Below, piece by piece: positions 25,044 to 32,890 of a stretch of 64,000 nucleotides of DNA. The stretch's first letter is position 1. Each line of letters begins with the position of its first letter. Source of the DNA: Blautia hominis (GTDB lineage Bacteria > Bacillota > Clostridia > Lachnospirales > Lachnospiraceae); contig NQOF01000001.1 of the NCBI GenBank assembly GCA_002270465.1, positions 808,501 through 872,500 of the forward strand, written 5' to 3'. The notes beneath the pieces are model-generated. The model searched no databases, was not told the origin of the DNA, and saw only the letters and a list, made by a program, of their open reading frames with translations. A program made the translations under genes and the position numbers.

Positions 25044-25763
25044 TTAATTTTTGTATTTGTGCACATATTTCTTCCATTCTTCTACAGAACGGTTCACGAT
25101 CAGCTCCTCCGGAAACTCCATGGCCTCCACAATCTTTTCTGAATAACAGCGGCAGCCAATCAGTTCATCCACATGGGCATCGCTGTTCATGACAATGGGA
25201 ACTTGATATTCCATACAGTAACGGAGCATGGTCCTCACGTTCTCCTCCCCGTTTTCCCTGCTGCAGCGGGGGTCCAGGGAATTGTTGTTCAGCTCCAGCA
25301 GGACATGATGCTCTTTGGCGGCCTGCACAAGTGCCAGGAAATCTACGGGATAACGCCCGTCATCAGGGTGCCCGATAATATCCACATAAGGATTCTTCAT
25401 AGCTCCCAGATAGGCATGGGTATTCTCCTCTCTGCTTCCCGGTTTGATCGTGGGGATATGCATACTGGCAATGACCACATCCATCCGCTTTATAAGACGT
25501 TCTTCCATATCCAGTTTCCCGTCATAATCCATAATGTTCGCCTCAACACCAAACAGCATCTCCACTCCGAACATGCTGCGGTTCAGCATTTTTGTGTTAT
25601 CAAAGTAAAATGCATTGCAGGTGCCTGGCATGGCAATCCCATGCTCTGTGATTCCCAGCAGTTCCAGCCCCTTTTCGGAAGCAGCCATTGCCATCTCGCG
25701 GATCGTATTGTATGCGTGTCCGCTGGCAAGGGTATGAGTATGTACATCCAGAACGTATTTCAT
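25044..25763 (-). CDS. PHP-domain phosphatase/hydrolase (YcdX-like)
   Basis: 239-residue PHP-family metallohydrolase. Metal ligands are in DVHTHT (N-terminus), ITEHG, the VEANIMD region, the GHPDDGR motif and MNSDAH near the C-terminus. Relatives hydrolyse phosphoesters. Start ATG (25761-25763) follows GAGGTG; the GTG of that site itself is also in frame but has no site of its own. Single gene; no context clue to substrate. Confidence 0.88.
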   Translation of the reverse strand: MKYVLDVHTHTLASGHAYNTIREMAMAASEKGLELLGITEHGIAMPGTCNAFYFDNTKMLNRSMFGVEMLFGVEANIMDYDGKLDMEERLIKRMDVVIASMHIPTIKPGSREENTHAYLGAMKNPYVDIIGHPDDGRYPVDFLALVQAAKEHHVLLELNNNSLDPRCSRENGEENVRTMLRYCMEYQVPIVMNSDAHVDELIGCRCYSEKIVEAMEFPEELIVNRSVEEWKKYVHKYKN

Positions 25764-25927
25764 TTTCTTCACCTCATATTTGAATAGAAAACATATAATA
25801 CCGGCTTTCTATGTAAAAGATCCATCACACAATTTCACTGTGACAGTATATCACACTTTGCCGTGGAAAAGCAACAATAATAGCATTGTTTGCTATACAG
25901 AGGAAAGGCGGAGGCATTTTAAGGCAA

Positions 25928-25975
25928 AAATAAACTGCTGTCACGGACTTGTCATGCCCTGTGACAGCAGTTATC
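25928..25975 (-). terminator. Terminator of the pentose operon
   Basis: ACTGCTGTCACAGG pairs with CCGTGACAGCAGT (one offset), followed on the minus strand by TTTATTTTTG. Located about 60-100 bases past the xylulokinase stop codon. Confidence 0.75.
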
Positions 25976-26031
25976 GCTGTGTCTCGCCAAACGGCTGTTT
26001 CCTGCCCGCCTGGCTATTTAATTGGATCTGT

Positions 26032-27501
26032 CTAAATGATCTCACTGAAAAGATCTTTTACGGTAGGGTAAATCTTTGCAAACTTGCGGTATTTTTCCTC
26101 ATATTTTGCTGCCAGTTCCGGTTCCGGCTCCACGGTGCCTGTAACCTTCACGATCTTAGCGGCTGCATCCTCAACAGAAGCAAATTCCCCGTTTGCCACA
26201 GCGGCCAGCATGGCGCCGCCCAGAGCCGGGCCTTCCTCGGATTCGATGACATCCACCTTGATATTTAAAATATTGGCGATCATCTTTTTCCACAGCGGGC
26301 TCTTTGCTCCGCCGCCGCAGATTTTTGTGCGCTCAATTTTAATGCCAAGGGATTTTGCGACTTCAAAAGAATCACGGATGGCAAAAGCAACACCTTCCAG
26401 TACGGCCTGCGTCATATCCGCTCTTGTGCTGTCCATAGTAAGACCAATGAAAGTACCTCTGGCATTTGGATTGTTGTGCGGAGAACGCTCTCCCATCAGG
26501 TATGGCAGGAAATATACATTATTCTCGCCAAGTTTCTGGATCTTTGCCTGCTCTTCTGCATAGTCCTTAGTTCCGATGATCTCATCCATCCACCATTTGT
26601 TACAGGACGCGGCGCTGAGCATACAGCCCATCAGATGATAGCATCCGTCTGCATGGGCAAAGGCATGAAGGGCATTGTTAGGGTCCACGCCGAACTCTTT
26701 GCTGGAGATAAAGATTGTACCGCTGGTCCCAAGGGAAATATTGCACATGCCGTCCCCTACGGTTCCTGTACCTACCGCTGCGGCTGCATTGTCGCCTGCC
26801 CCTGCCACGATCTTGCAGGAAGCCGGGATGCCCAGGTCCTTTGCAAGTTCGGGCTTCAGTGTGCCTACTGTCTCATAGCTTTCAAAAAGCTTTGGCATCT
26901 GTTCTTCTGTGATTCCGCAGATATCCAGCATCTCTTTTGACCAGCAGCGGTTCTTTACATCCAGAAGCAGCATACCGGAGGCATCTGACATGTCACAGCA
27001 GTGTGTACCGGACAGTTTGTATGCCAGATAATCTTTTGGAAGCATGATTTTTTTAATCTTATTAAAGTTTTCCGGTTCATTTTCCTTTACCCAAAGTATC
27101 TTAGGTGCGGTAAATCCGGCAAATGCAATGTTTGCTGTATACTGGGACAGTTTATCCTTTCCGATCACCTGGTTCAAATAGTCTGTCTCCCTGCCTGTTC
27201 TTCCGTCATTCCACAGGATAGCCGGACGGATCACATTGTCCTGCTCATCTAAAATAACCAGACCGTGCATCTGTCCGCCAAAGCTGATGCCTGCCACCTG
27301 GCTCTTGTCGCAGTCTGCAGTCAGTTCCCTGATCCCTTCCAGGCTCTCTTTCCACCAGTCCTCCGGCTTCTGCTCAGACCAGCCGGGATGAGGGAAGGAA
27401 AGGGGGTATTCCCTGGAAACGATCTTTTCTATTTTGCCTTCGCCGTTCATCAAAAGCAGCTTTACGGCAGAAGTTCCTAAATCCACGCCAATGTATAACA
27501 T
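26032..27501 (-). CDS. xylB: Xylulokinase (FGGY family)
   Basis: 489-residue FGGY carbohydrate kinase, usual length for XylB. It begins MLYIGVDLGTSAVK (phosphate-binding) and has the substrate segment SFGGQMHGLV typical of xylulokinases, the GAGDNAAAAVG stretch and the late GGGAKSPLWKKM nucleotide motif. The reaction is ATP-dependent phosphorylation of D-xylulose, or possibly D-ribulose, feeding the pentose phosphate pathway. It is the last gene of an operon after an aldose/ketose isomerase and DUF4867. AAGGAG site at good spacing. Confidence 0.92.
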   Translation of the reverse strand: MLYIGVDLGTSAVKLLLMNGEGKIEKIVSREYPLSFPHPGWSEQKPEDWWKESLEGIRELTADCDKSQVAGISFGGQMHGLVILDEQDNVIRPAILWNDGRTGRETDYLNQVIGKDKLSQYTANIAFAGFTAPKILWVKENEPENFNKIKKIMLPKDYLAYKLSGTHCCDMSDASGMLLLDVKNRCWSKEMLDICGITEEQMPKLFESYETVGTLKPELAKDLGIPASCKIVAGAGDNAAAAVGTGTVGDGMCNISLGTSGTIFISSKEFGVDPNNALHAFAHADGCYHLMGCMLSAASCNKWWMDEIIGTKDYAEEQAKIQKLGENNVYFLPYLMGERSPHNNPNARGTFIGLTMDSTRADMTQAVLEGVAFAIRDSFEVAKSLGIKIERTKICGGGAKSPLWKKMIANILNIKVDVIESEEGPALGGAMLAAVANGEFASVEDAAAKIVKVTGTVEPEPELAAKYEEKYRKFAKIYPTVKDLFSEII

Positions 27502-27573
27502 GCTATATTCTCCTTATTAGAGGCTGCTCTTTCGGGCAGCCTCCTGAATTTTGTCAGTAAATAGCTCTATGGT

Positions 27574-29046
27574 TTAAGCAAATGGATTTTCTGTAGGATA
27601 CAGAACACCCTTTGGCTGATTATAGTTGATCTCTTCCACTTCTACGCCTAAGTATTTGAATACTTCATACAGTGCTTTTCCGAAGTGTCCGAAAGCTACA
27701 GCGCCGTGATGCGGGTAATTCTTCTCTACCAGCACGTGACGGTAGAAACGTCCCATCTCCGGAATTGCGAAGATACCGATGGCTCCGAAGGAACGGGTTG
27801 CAACCGGCAGAACCTCGCCCTGTGCGATATAAGCGCGCAGTTTGCAGTCTGCTGTGCTCTGGAGACGGTAGAATGTGATATCACCGGGCATGATATCTCC
27901 TTCCAGTGTTCCCTGTGTCACTTCTTCCGGCAGGGTTCTTGCCATGATCATCTGATATTTCATGGAGCAGAAGGAAAGTTTTCCTGATGCTGTGTTGCCG
28001 CAGTGGAAGCCCATAAAAGTATCTTTATGTGTATAGTTGTATTTTTCTTTGATCTCTGTCTCATACATATCAGCCGGAACGGTATTGTTGATGTCCAGAA
28101 GCGTAACGGCATCCTGGCTGATAACAGTTCCCAGGTACTCGCTTAAGGTTCCCCAGATATCTACTTCACAGGATACGGGAATACCACGGCCTGTCAGACG
28201 GCTATTTACATAGCAAGGCACGAATCCAAACTGAGTCTGGAATGCAGGCCAGCATTTTGTGGTCAGTGTCACGTATTTTCTGCTGCCCTTGTGAGCTTCA
28301 ACCCAGTCAAGGAGAGTGATCTCGTACTGAGCCAGTTTAGGCAGGATCTCCGGTTTCATATTGCCTTCGCCCAGTTCCGCTTCCATTTCTTTCACAACAT
28401 CTGCGATTCTCGGATCGTCTGCATGGTTGTTGAAAGCCTCGAACAGGTCTAATTCAGAATTCTCTTCAATCTCTACGCCCAGGTCATAGAGACGTTTGAT
28501 AGGTGCATTACATGCCAGGAAGTTTGTGGGACGGGGTCCGAAGCTGATGATCTTCAGGTTTTTCACAGCTACCAGCGCACGGGCGATAGGTGCGAACTCA
28601 GCGATCATCTCCGCCACTTCTTCCGGAGTTCCTACCGGATATTCCGGAATATATGCTTTTAAGTTGCGCAGTTTCAGGTTATAGCTTGCATTCAGCATTC
28701 CGCAGTATGCATCTCCGCGGCCCTGAACCAGGTTGTCGCCTCTCTCCTCAGCAGCGGCTACTACCATAGACGGTCCGTGGAAATATTTTACCAGGAGAGT
28801 CTCTTCTGTCTCAGGTCCGAAGTTGCCCAGGTATACAACAAGTGCATTACATCCGGCCTCACGCAGTTCTTTTAAAGCTTTCTGCATGTCAGTCTCGCTC
28901 TCTACAACGGTGGGACATTCATAGATTTCACCCTTGTAAGCGGCTGCTACCGCTTTTCTTCTGTTCTCAGACAGAGACATGGGGAAACAGTCACGGCTTA
29001 CAGCCACAATACCAAGTTTTAATTCCGGCATGTTTGTTAAATTCAT
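27574..29046 (-). CDS. L-fucose/L-arabinose isomerase family protein
   Basis: 490-residue ketol isomerase of the FucI/AraA superfamily, metal dependent, converting an aldose to a ketose. Visible landmarks are NNTVPADMYETEIKEKYN and FMGFHCGNTASGKLSFC in the C-terminal half, and an AGGAGG site before the ATG. With a xylulokinase-type enzyme downstream, D-arabinose -> D-ribulose or L-fucose-like chemistry is possible, but the exact sugar cannot be told. This group differs from classical FucI (about 590 residues) and AraA (about 500). Confidence 0.85.
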   Translation of the reverse strand: MNLTNMPELKLGIVAVSRDCFPMSLSENRRKAVAAAYKGEIYECPTVVESETDMQKALKELREAGCNALVVYLGNFGPETEETLLVKYFHGPSMVVAAAEERGDNLVQGRGDAYCGMLNASYNLKLRNLKAYIPEYPVGTPEEVAEMIAEFAPIARALVAVKNLKIISFGPRPTNFLACNAPIKRLYDLGVEIEENSELDLFEAFNNHADDPRIADVVKEMEAELGEGNMKPEILPKLAQYEITLLDWVEAHKGSRKYVTLTTKCWPAFQTQFGFVPCYVNSRLTGRGIPVSCEVDIWGTLSEYLGTVISQDAVTLLDINNTVPADMYETEIKEKYNYTHKDTFMGFHCGNTASGKLSFCSMKYQMIMARTLPEEVTQGTLEGDIMPGDITFYRLQSTADCKLRAYIAQGEVLPVATRSFGAIGIFAIPEMGRFYRHVLVEKNYPHHGAVAFGHFGKALYEVFKYLGVEVEEINYNQPKGVLYPTENPFA

Positions 29047-29145
29047 AATCTTAATCCTCCTGATTTTATATTGGTTGGTTTTTCTTTCAAGTCAAAACGG
29101 ATATCCGCGATCCGCTCCGCTGTCTGCTCATATGATGAAGCGAGA

Positions 29146-29769
29146 TTAACAGTCTTTTACAGACAGATTCTCACCGATCAGTCCCTCGAACGCGCCTTCG
29201 ATCTTGGCGTCCTTGTGGGCGATCAGCCATTTATTTCTGGCAAAGAGGAGCTTATCCTCAACGGTGTTGTTCTGCACGGCAGGTGCGTCTGTGTTGGTCC
29301 CCTTTGGAAGGATCACTGCAGTACAGAATTTATTTCCGTTTACATTGCATGGGGCATAGTGCAGGGTGGTTGCGTAAACTTCGATCACGGTTCCTGCGGG
29401 TACTAAAAATGCTTCCATTTTCGATGTGTCGTATGTATTGTCTGCTTCGATGTCCTGCTCTTTTCCGAGGATCAGGATCAAATCTGTCAGCGCTGCGTTC
29501 ACTTCACTGTCTCTGTGGTATTCCACAGCGTTCAGCAGGTAGTTGCTGCCATTGCAGTAGCCAATCTGAATGGGCATTCCGCCGAACAGGCTATAAGCAA
29601 TTTTCTCAGCACATTCACAGGCTTCCAGCTTCTCATCTGATGCAACGTAGATGACATCGTCCGGCTTCGGAGTTTCCTCCAGTGCTTTCAGAAGACTGCT
29701 CACATCAAGACCTTCCACGACCTTACCATAGGCCTTGAACCGGGCATCCCTGACGTTTAAGATTTTCAT
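29146..29769 (-). CDS. DUF4867 protein of the pentose operon
   Basis: 207-residue DUF4867 protein, first gene of the operon and preceded by a strong AAGGAGGTCA site. It has a cupin-like beta-rich centre with FLVPAGTVIEVYATTLHYAP and a C-terminal FARNKWLIAHKD. The family is regularly encoded beside fucose/arabinose-type isomerases and kinases, so a sugar mutarotation, lactonase or isomerase-helper role is plausible, but no activity is established to my knowledge. Confidence 0.85.
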   Translation of the reverse strand: MKILNVRDARFKAYGKVVEGLDVSSLLKALEETPKPDDVIYVASDEKLEACECAEKIAYSLFGGMPIQIGYCNGSNYLLNAVEYHRDSEVNAALTDLILILGKEQDIEADNTYDTSKMEAFLVPAGTVIEVYATTLHYAPCNVNGNKFCTAVILPKGTNTDAPAVQNNTVEDKLLFARNKWLIAHKDAKIEGAFEGLIGENLSVKDC

Positions 29770-29791
29770 GGGAATTGACCTCCTTGGGAAT

Positions 29792-29810
29792 TAGTTTATC
29801 CATTAAACTA
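29792..29810. promoter_or_regulatory. Operator-like palindrome upstream of the pentose operon
   Basis: TAGTTTA and TAAACTA, perfect 7-bp arms around TCCAT, 23-41 bases before the DUF4867 start codon. Consistent with a repressor site; no regulator gene is adjacent. Confidence 0.5.
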
Positions 29811-29889
29811 TATGTTTATGCTACCATTGACGGAGGGAAAAATCAAGATGTTTTTTTAAAAAAGTGAATGTTTTTTTGGAGGGGGGGAC

Positions 29890-30075
29890 GGGAGGAGGGG
29901 CGGGGTGTGGATATTTGTGGCCGCTCGACGTTTCAGGACCTGTGAGCTAACCAATAACTGCGGCTAAGACGTTCGCCCAGTGGGGCTCACGCCTAAGTCT
30001 CCGTAATTGGTGGATCTCACAGATCCTTCCACTTAACCTCGCTGCCACAAATATCCACACCCCGCCCCTCCTCCC
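29890..30075. repeat. 186-base long hairpin (perfect 32-bp outer stem)
   Basis: 29890-29921 and 30044-30075 are exact reverse complements over 32 bases (core GGATATTTGTGGC / GCCACAAATATCC plus a G-rich/C-rich base). The inner 120 bases also pair with few mismatches: CCTGTGAGCTAACCAATAAC against the TAATTGGTGGATCTCACAG side, leaving a loop near TTCGCCCAGTGG. It resembles neither a simple terminator nor an insertion sequence and contains no frame. Confidence 0.85.
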
Positions 30076-30133
30076 TGACGTTCTCTGCCGGTAGTGAAAA
30101 GCATGTCACTTTTGTAAGTGGGATAAAGGGCAA

Positions 30134-30172
30134 AAAACAAGACAGAATTCAGTCCTCTGAGTTCTGTCTTGT
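30134..30172 (-). terminator. Terminator of the short solute-binding protein gene
   Basis: CAAGACAGAACTCAG pairs with CTGAATTCTGTCTTG around AGGA, followed by TTTTTTG on the minus strand. Confidence 0.8.
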
Positions 30173-30176
30173 CCGG

Positions 30177-30746
30177 TTATTTTAATATGATGTCTTTTTC
30201 AAAGTATTTTTTTGAAATTTCTGTTAGGGTGCCGTCTTTTATCAGGGGGGTTAGGGCCTGGTTTTGGATGGCGGGGATTAGGCAGGTGCCTTTTTTGCCG
30301 AATATGGCAAGTTTGGGGTAAGCGGCTTTTTTGCCCAGTTTGTCCTGGATGCCGGAGACGTCGGCGTAGGGTTTGGTGGCGGAATAGTGTTCCTGGTTCC
30401 AGTCCGTGGTGCCTACGGTAATGACGCAGTCATATAGGTCAGCATCTAAGGAATTTAAGAGGTTTTCTTCTGTTGTGTCTATGATTTCCAGGGTCAGACC
30501 CAGTTTTTCTGCTATCTTGGCGGCTGTCTCCGGGGCGAAGCCTGCCGGTTTCGCTGTGCTTTCTTCTACATAACCCATGGAACCGTCGTCTAAATGTATG
30601 CCTACTTTCAGGACGCCTTTTTCTATGGTTGTGATCTTTCCCTCACCTTCACAGTCTTTTGGGGTTCCGCATCCGGTCAGGGCTGCGGCTGTCAGGATGG
30701 CTGCGGCCAGAACACAGACGATACGGCAAAATTTATTTTTCTTCAA
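30177..30746 (-). CDS. Short amino-acid-type ABC solute-binding lipoprotein
   Basis: 189-residue protein with a lipoprotein signal (lipobox LTGC at about residues 22-25) and an SBP_bac_3 domain: VLKVGIHLDDGSMGYVEE, KPAGFAPETAAKIAEKLGL and DLYDCVITVGTTDWN match lobe 1. Normal members have about 250 residues; here the middle of lobe 2 is missing, and the sequence jumps from PYADVSG to the terminal PLIKDGTLTEISKKYF. Start is a TTG (30744-30746) six bases after GAGGTGG; an ATG five codons upstream lacks a site. No permease or ATPase is nearby. It may act with a distant transporter, be a sensor, or be an internally deleted relic. Confidence 0.75.
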   Translation of the reverse strand: MKKNKFCRIVCVLAAAILTAAALTGCGTPKDCEGEGKITTIEKGVLKVGIHLDDGSMGYVEESTAKPAGFAPETAAKIAEKLGLTLEIIDTTEENLLNSLDADLYDCVITVGTTDWNQEHYSATKPYADVSGIQDKLGKKAAYPKLAIFGKKGTCLIPAIQNQALTPLIKDGTLTEISKKYFEKDIILK

Positions 30747-30933
30747 TGATAACCACCTCATTTTCTTTGCTTTCTATAAAAATATCATAAATGGTAGGTT
30801 TGTGCAGGCTCTGCGGCTGTCCGGAGGCAGTCTGCTTTTGCCCGGCATTTTAACATATCCACGTAAAAAAACATAACATGCCTGCTTCTTTTTGTCAAAT
30901 GGCTGTGGAAATTTTAAGAAAATGGGGCTGGAG

Positions 30934-30999
30934 CCGGATATCGTTACGGTTCACGATCCAATGTCCCGGGAGGATACTATGAACAGTAACCGGATATCA
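30934..30999. repeat. Short, internally deleted copy R3a of the palindromic repeat
   Basis: GGATATCGTTACGGTTCAC at one end and GAACAGTAACCGGATATC at the other, with only about 30 bases between; the hairpins of full copies are missing. Confidence 0.6.
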
Positions 31000-31152
31000 G
31001 TTACTGTACACTCCGTGTCCAGTAACACGCTTCGCGATGCACAGATATGGAGCATTCTGCCCCATATCGCGCTGGCTGCCTCGGGATTTTCATTCTTCCG
31101 GCATGAAAACGCCTCCCGGTACAGTGACCTGTGTACAGTAACGGATATCAGA
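30990..31152. repeat. Palindromic intergenic repeat, copy R3b (inverted relative to R1/R2)
   Basis: Ends GGATATCAGTTACTGTACAC and GTGTACAGTAACGGATATC. Contains CGCTTCGCGATG, GATATGG..CCATATC and CATGAAAACGCCTCCCGG, read on the strand opposite to R1/R2. Confidence 0.75.
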
Positions 31153-31278
31153 TACCGAAATACGAACGTTTGTTTTTTTACTTGTAAAAGATTTTTCCTT
31201 TTGGTATGATAATAGAAAGCAAACAGTAACTGTGAAAATATAGAACTGTTACAGCTAACAACGGAAAGGTCTCTGGAT

Positions 31279-32226
31279 ATGAATGCATGGAATGGAAAAC
31301 CCTATCACTCTTTTGATCATATGCTGAAGGAACGGTTTTCGGAGAAAGTATATAAGGTAGCTCTGAACGGAGGGATGACCTGTCCTAACCGTGACGGTTC
31401 TCTGGGCAGCCGGGGCTGTATCTTCTGCAGCGCGGGAGGTTCCGGGGATTTTGCCGGCGACAGGGATTTGTCTGTCACTCAGCAGATTGATGAACAGGCC
31501 GCTAAAATACGCAGCAAAAGGAATGCCGGCCACTTTATTGCATACTTTCAGGCATACACCAATACTTACGCACCCGTGGAATATCTCCGGAAAATTTTTA
31601 CGGAGGCAGTTTCCCATCCCGATATTGTGGCACTGTCCATTGGGACCCGGCCTGACTGTCTGGGTGAGGATGTGCTGGATCTGCTGGCTGATCTGAATGA
31701 GCAGAAGCCTGTATGGGTGGAGCTTGGACTGCAGACCATGCATGACAGCACTGCGGCTTATATCCGAAGGGGCTATCCCCTCTCTGTTTTTGAGGATGCA
31801 GTACAAAAGCTGAGGGCACGGGATCTGGAAGTGATCGTGCACACCATTCTGGGACTTCCCGGCGAAACTAAGGATGATATTCTGGAGACCATCTCCTATC
31901 TGAATACACAGGATATCCAGGGAATCAAGCTGCAGCTTCTGCATGTCCTGAAAGGCACAGATTTGGCAGAGGATTATGAGAACGGCAGATTCTCTGTATA
32001 TACAATGGAGGAATATATAGATCTTGTCATAGCCTGCCTGGAACACCTGTCCCCCCGCATTGTCATTCACAGACTTACCGGGGATGGGCCCAAAGAACTT
32101 CTTTTAGCGCCGCTTTGGAGCAGCGCCAAGAAGACAGTCCTCAACACCCTGCATCATGAATGTAAGGTCCGAGGCGCTTACCAGGGACGGCTTTACACAG
32201 ATTCCAATGTACACAAGAGGGCATGA
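31279..32226 (+). CDS. Radical SAM protein, TIGR01212/YhcC family
   Basis: 315-residue radical SAM protein with the cysteines of TCPNRDG and GCIFCSAGG as the cluster ligands, followed by typical barrel motifs (YFQAYTNTYAPVEYL, WVELGLQTMHD). YhcC-type proteins are conserved and thought to act on RNA or a cofactor; no reaction is established. Preceded by GGAAAGG; followed by DUF4364 16 bases later, probably one transcript. Classification is firm, function open. Confidence 0.9.
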   Translation: MNAWNGKPYHSFDHMLKERFSEKVYKVALNGGMTCPNRDGSLGSRGCIFCSAGGSGDFAGDRDLSVTQQIDEQAAKIRSKRNAGHFIAYFQAYTNTYAPVEYLRKIFTEAVSHPDIVALSIGTRPDCLGEDVLDLLADLNEQKPVWVELGLQTMHDSTAAYIRRGYPLSVFEDAVQKLRARDLEVIVHTILGLPGETKDDILETISYLNTQDIQGIKLQLLHVLKGTDLAEDYENGRFSVYTMEEYIDLVIACLEHLSPRIVIHRLTGDGPKELLLAPLWSSAKKTVLNTLHHECKVRGAYQGRLYTDSNVHKRA

Positions 32227-32242
32227 AAAAGGAGGATTCTTT

Positions 32243-32755
32243 ATGGCTGAACCACTCACTTTATACAAACTGATAATACTGTACATGCTGCAAAAAGTGG
32301 ATTTCCCACTGAGCAACGCGCAGATATCCGGATTTATACTGGACAAAGGATATACCAACTACTTTCATCTCCAGCAGGCAATCTCTGAGCTGATCGAGTC
32401 GGGTCTGGTGCGCTCCGAGACTGTGCGCAATGCCTCTTATCTGAAGATTACAGATTCGGGGAATCAGACATTGGAATACTTTGGGGAGGAGGTTTCCGCT
32501 GATATAAAAAAGGATATCAGGGAATTCTTCCAGGAGAACTCCATGGAACTGAAGGAGGAACGCTCCGCCATGGCTGACTACTACAAAAGTGATAAGGAGG
32601 GTTATCTTGTCCGCTGTCAGGCAAAGGAACGTGATATCCCTCTCATAGATATGACACTGACCGTGCCCACAAAAGAAGCCGCAGAGGCGCTGTGCGCGGC
32701 ATGGAAAAATAAAAGTAAACAGGTATATGAAAGCCTGCTGGATATGCTCCTGTGA
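32243..32755 (+). CDS. DUF4364 family protein
   Basis: 170-residue protein with an N-terminal winged-helix-like region (LYKLIILYMLQKVDFPLSNA, then a second helix pair) and a C-terminal alpha/beta part. DUF4364 is a Clostridia-specific family with probable DNA binding; targets are unknown. The ATG at 32243 follows AAGGAGG. It is co-oriented with and close to the radical SAM gene. Confidence 0.85.
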   Translation: MAEPLTLYKLIILYMLQKVDFPLSNAQISGFILDKGYTNYFHLQQAISELIESGLVRSETVRNASYLKITDSGNQTLEYFGEEVSADIKKDIREFFQENSMELKEERSAMADYYKSDKEGYLVRCQAKERDIPLIDMTLTVPTKEAAEALCAAWKNKSKQVYESLLDMLL

Positions 32756-32890
32756 GCATTGCGTGGCTTATGGCATATTGACTGTGCCATAAGTTACACA
32801 ATGCCCGCCGGGCATGTCCGGAAGGCTTTTCTTTCCGGGTCCGAACCAGTAGGAGCGGCATCCGCCAGGCTATAACCTGAGGTATGCCCG
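32756..32890. other. Convergent intergenic gap with inverted repeat
   Basis: GCATTGCGTGGCTTATGGCA pairs with TGCCATAAGTTACACAATGC around ATTGACTG, forming a possible bidirectional transcription stop between DUF4364 and rarA. Lacks a T run. Confidence 0.45.

Noticed and set aside
29890-30075. Ordinary rho-independent terminator
   Set aside because: The stem is far longer than terminators, has no T run, and the adjacent gene already has its own terminator at 30134-30172.
30934-31152. Candidate insertion sequence
   Set aside because: Inverted ends exist, but the element is only about 160 bases with no transposase frame; treated as a non-coding palindromic repeat.
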